Position numbers and translations under genes: made by a program
The notes under the pieces: model-generated
What the model was told of the DNA's origin: nothing
The model's database searches: none
What the model saw: the letters and a program-made list of their open reading frames with translations, nothing else
NCBI GenBank assembly: GCA_029781465.1
Contig: JAKOWQ010000183.1
Coordinates: 1 to 36,429 of the forward strand
Source: Pseudomonadota bacterium
Lineage (GTDB): Bacteria; Pseudomonadota; Alphaproteobacteria; Sphingomonadales; Sphingomonadaceae
DNA: 36,429 bases
Direction of reading: 5' to 3'
In this document: piece by piece, positions 34,418-36,429 of the stretch
Position numbering within the stretch: position 1 is the stretch's first letter
Layout of the letters: every line of letters begins with the position of its first letter

Positions 34418-35380
34418 ATGCCCCGTTCTATCGCCATGATCCTGTTTCCCGGCTTCCAGATCCTCGACGTGACCGGGCCGGTGGCGGCATTCGAGATCGC
34501 CGGGCGTTTCACTCCCGATGCCTATCACCTGACGCTCCTTGCGGCAGAGGGCGGGCCGGTCGTGGCTTCGGCAGGGATCGCGCTGCAAGCCTGGCCCCTT
34601 AGCGGAGCGGGAAGCTTCGATACCGTTCTGGTCGCTGGCGGAGATGGCAGCCGCAAGGCGATGCACGATCCGTTGCTGTGCGAATTCCTGCGGCGCAGCG
34701 CCGGACAGGCGCGGCGCTTGGGCAGCATCTGCTCGGGCGCCTATCTGCTTGCCGCCGCAGGGCTGCTGGATGGGCGCCGGGCCACCACCCACTGGCGCCG
34801 CGCGCCCGATCTGGCTGCGCGCTTTCCGCGCGTTGACGTCACCGTCGATGCCATCTTCGTCGTCGATGGTCCGGTCTGGACCTCGGCCGGGATCACCGCC
34901 GGGATCGATCTCGCCCTGGCAATGATTGCCGAAGATCTGGGCGAGGAAACCGCGCGTGCCGTGGCCCGGGAAATGGTGGTCTATTACCGGCGTCCGGGCG
35001 GGCAATCGCAGTTTTCGGCCCTGCTCGAACTGGATTGCGGCGACGATCGCTATTCCGAACTGCTCGGCTGGATCCGCGAAAACCTGGCGGCACGGCTAAC
35101 GGTGGAAGACCTGGCCGATCGTGCGGGGATGAGTCCGCGCAACTTCTCCCGTGCCTTCGCACGCGCGCTTGGGCAAAGCCCGGCCAAGGTGGTCGAGCGG
35201 CTGCGGATCGAAGCGGCGAGGGATCTGGTGGAAAGCGGCGCTCTGCCGATCGAGCGGATCGCGGTGCAGGTCGGGTTCCATGATCCCGAACGGATGCGCC
35301 GGGCTTTTCTGCGCGCTTTCGGCCACCCCCCGCAGGCGATGCGGCGCCTGGCCCAGGGGCAGGCGGCAGGCCGTCGCTAG
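34418..35380 (+). CDS. GlxA-type AraC family regulator with DJ-1/PfpI domain
   Basis: A 320-residue protein with an N-terminal DJ-1/PfpI-like domain (ILFPGFQILDVTGPVAAFEIA, ICSGAYLLAAAGLLDGRRATTHW, TSAGITAGIDLAL) and a C-terminal AraC DNA-binding domain (LTVEDLADRAGMSPRNFSRAFAR, then IERIAVQVGFHDPERMRRAFLRAFG). Such GlxA-type proteins activate genes next to them in response to small ligands bound by the DJ-1 domain. It is divergent from an isonitrile-hydratase-like gene whose protein has the same fold, so the pair is likely regulator and target. It converges on the GNAT gene with a 4-base overlap. Confidence 0.9.
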   Translation: MPRSIAMILFPGFQILDVTGPVAAFEIAGRFTPDAYHLTLLAAEGGPVVASAGIALQAWPLSGAGSFDTVLVAGGDGSRKAMHDPLLCEFLRRSAGQARRLGSICSGAYLLAAAGLLDGRRATTHWRRAPDLAARFPRVDVTVDAIFVVDGPVWTSAGITAGIDLALAMIAEDLGEETARAVAREMVVYYRRPGGQSQFSALLELDCGDDRYSELLGWIRENLAARLTVEDLADRAGMSPRNFSRAFARALGQSPAKVVERLRIEAARDLVESGALPIERIAVQVGFHDPERMRRAFLRAFGHPPQAMRRLAQGQAAGRR

Positions 35381-35790
35381 AGCGTTCGCCCCAGGGTCAC
35401 CACGTCCTGATCGTCATAGCCAATTGCCCGGTAAAAGCCCCGCGCGGCCAGATTGTCGCCCCGGACCATCAGGCGAATGCGCGGACAGCCGAGTTGGCGC
35501 AGCCAGTCTTCGGCGGCGGCCATCAGCGCGCGCCCGATCCCCCGTTTCAGATGATCCGGATCCGTAGCGAGATAATAGACCCAGCCGCGATGCCCGTCGA
35601 ACCCGGCCATGATGCTGCCGACAAGGGCTTCGCCCTTGCGCGCGATCAGCACTGCCGATGTCGGATTGCCCAGGGCAAGGTCGAAATCGGCCCCGGGATC
35701 GTTCCACGGGCGGGTCAGCCCGGCGGCCTGCCACAGCGCGATCACCGCCGCGCGGTCGGCACCGGTCGCGGGCCCGACCCTTATTCCCAC
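35377..35790 (-). CDS. GNAT family N-acetyltransferase
   Basis: A 137-residue GCN5-type acetyltransferase started by GTG at 35788-35790, overlapping the guaA stop by 10 bases. The acetyl-CoA loop is in [21 protein letters not shown], preceded by [13 protein letters not shown], and [19 protein letters not shown] closes the fold. The start and end resemble the YpeA-like subgroup. Acceptor unknown. It ends 4 bases into the convergent GlxA-type regulator gene and is probably co-transcribed with guaA. Confidence 0.87.
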   Translation of the reverse strand: MGIRVGPATGADRAAVIALWQAAGLTRPWNDPGADFDLALGNPTSAVLIARKGEALVGSIMAGFDGHRGWVYYLATDPDHLKRGIGRALMAAAEDWLRQLGCPRIRLMVRGDNLAARGFYRAIGYDDQDVVTLGRTL

Positions 35791-36429
35791 TCGATCGTTC
35801 CGGGGGGCTTGCTGGTATAGTCGTAGACCACCCGGTTGATCCCCTTGACCTCGTTGATGATCCGGGTCGCCACGCGGCTGAGAAAAGCGGCGTCGAAGGG
35901 ATAGATATCGGCGGTCATGCCGTCGGTGCTGGTCACCGCGCGCAGCGCGCAGACCGAATCGTATGTGCGATAGTCTCCCATCACCCCCACGGTCTTGACC
36001 GGAAGCAGCACGGCGAAGGCCTGCCAGATCGCATCGTAAAGCCCGGCGCTGCGGATTTCCTCGAGGTAGATCGCATCGGCCTTGCGCAGGATGTCGCAGC
36101 GTTCGCGATCCACCTCGCCCGGAATGCGGATCGCCAGGCCCGGCCCCGGGAAGGGGTGGCGGCCGACGAACACCTCGGGCAGGCCGAGTTCGCGGCCGAG
36201 CTCGCGCACCTCGTCCTTGAACAGCTCGCGCAGCGGCTCGACCAGGCTCATGTTCATGCGCTCGGGCAGGCCGCCGACATTGTGGTGGCTCTTGATCGTC
36301 ACGCTCGGCCCGCCGGTGAACGAAACGCTTTCGATCACATCGGGATAGAGCGTGCCCTGGGCGAGAAACTCGGCCCCGCCGATCTGCTTCGCCTCGGCCT
36401 CGAACACGTCGATGAAGGTCTTGCCGATG
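35781..36429 (-). CDS. guaA: GMP synthase (glutamine-hydrolysing), C-terminal part (partial)
   Basis: The gene runs off the right edge of the window; 215 codons are seen, beginning in [18 protein letters not shown]. Motifs include [70 protein letters not shown] and the C-terminal [16 protein letters not shown] that ends most GuaA proteins. This covers the end of the ATP pyrophosphatase and the dimerisation domain. The glutaminase domain is outside. It aminates XMP to GMP. A GTG-started GNAT gene overlaps its stop. Confidence 0.95.
   Translation of the reverse strand, partial: IGKTFIDVFEAEAKQIGGAEFLAQGTLYPDVIESVSFTGGPSVTIKSHHNVGGLPERMNMSLVEPLRELFKDEVRELGRELGLPEVFVGRHPFPGPGLAIRIPGEVDRERCDILRKADAIYLEEIRSAGLYDAIWQAFAVLLPVKTVGVMGDYRTYDSVCALRAVTSTDGMTADIYPFDAAFLSRVATRIINEVKGINRVVYDYTSKPPGTIEWE

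Overview
This is a high-GC chromosomal window from an alphaproteobacterium, most likely of the order Sphingomonadales (Novosphingobium, Sphingomonas or Erythrobacter type). That placement is inferred from gene content (a CYP153-type P450, a DUF4402 secreted protein, FucP-type sugar transport next to a GH30 glycosidase, paired PPK2 kinases) and from a dispersed palindromic repeat that I associate with this order. No rRNA, tRNA, CRISPR array, transposase or integrase is visible. The window starts inside a GH30 gene and ends inside guaA.

Layout, left to right. (1) 1-1502: the end of a GH30 glycosidase, overlapped by a sugar/H+ symporter gene. (2) 1518-8340: a catabolic region. A tight three-gene minus-strand operon (extradiol dioxygenase, FAH-family hydrolase, MhpA-like flavin hydroxylase) is divergent from a TetR gene across a promoter carrying two palindromic operators. 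A second minus-strand operon (saccharopine-dehydrogenase-like reductase, limonene-epoxide-hydrolase-like protein, MFS transporter) converges on the TetR gene. (3) 8439-12986: dcd, a UDP-glucuronate 4-epimerase-like gene, and divergent wecB-wecC plus a small membrane protein gene, which together supply UDP-ManNAcA- and UDP-GalA-type sugars for a surface polysaccharide. (4) 13079-13551: two small orphan genes, then about 400 bp without a convincing gene. (5) 13950-15796: a lower-GC restriction-modification pair, a C5-cytosine methyltransferase and a NaeI-family (type IIE) endonuclease, directly downstream of nrdB. (6) 15847-20426: class Ia ribonucleotide reductase genes nrdA and nrdB, separated by three unrelated genes. 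The nrdA promoter region has a pair of NrdR-box-like palindromes. (7) 21049-22899: a GlsB/YeaQ-type membrane protein, a lower-GC orphan gene and an alpha/beta hydrolase. (8) 22978-25642: a 137-bp element bounded by perfect 28-bp inverted arms, two adjacent PPK2 polyphosphate kinase genes, and three tandem 17-bp units each containing the palindrome CCCGATCGGG. (9) 25641-28147: nadB translationally coupled to an ABC ATPase gene. (10) 28295-31087: DUF4402 protein, zinc-finger protein, tldD and a small secreted protein, closed by a strong rho-independent terminator. (11) 31222-36429: CYP153 P450 with its own TetR regulator and a palindrome over the -10 region, a single-domain asparaginase-like protein, a divergent isonitrile-hydratase-like/GlxA-type regulator pair, a GNAT acetyltransferase and the 3' part of guaA.

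Most of the window is ordinary core and catabolic content. The parts that deserve a second look are the NaeI-like R-M island beside the ribonucleotide reductase genes, the twin-operator ring-cleavage operon, the duplicated PPK2 genes with the adjacent tandem palindromes, and the P450/TetR unit. I do not see a clearly new multi-gene system.
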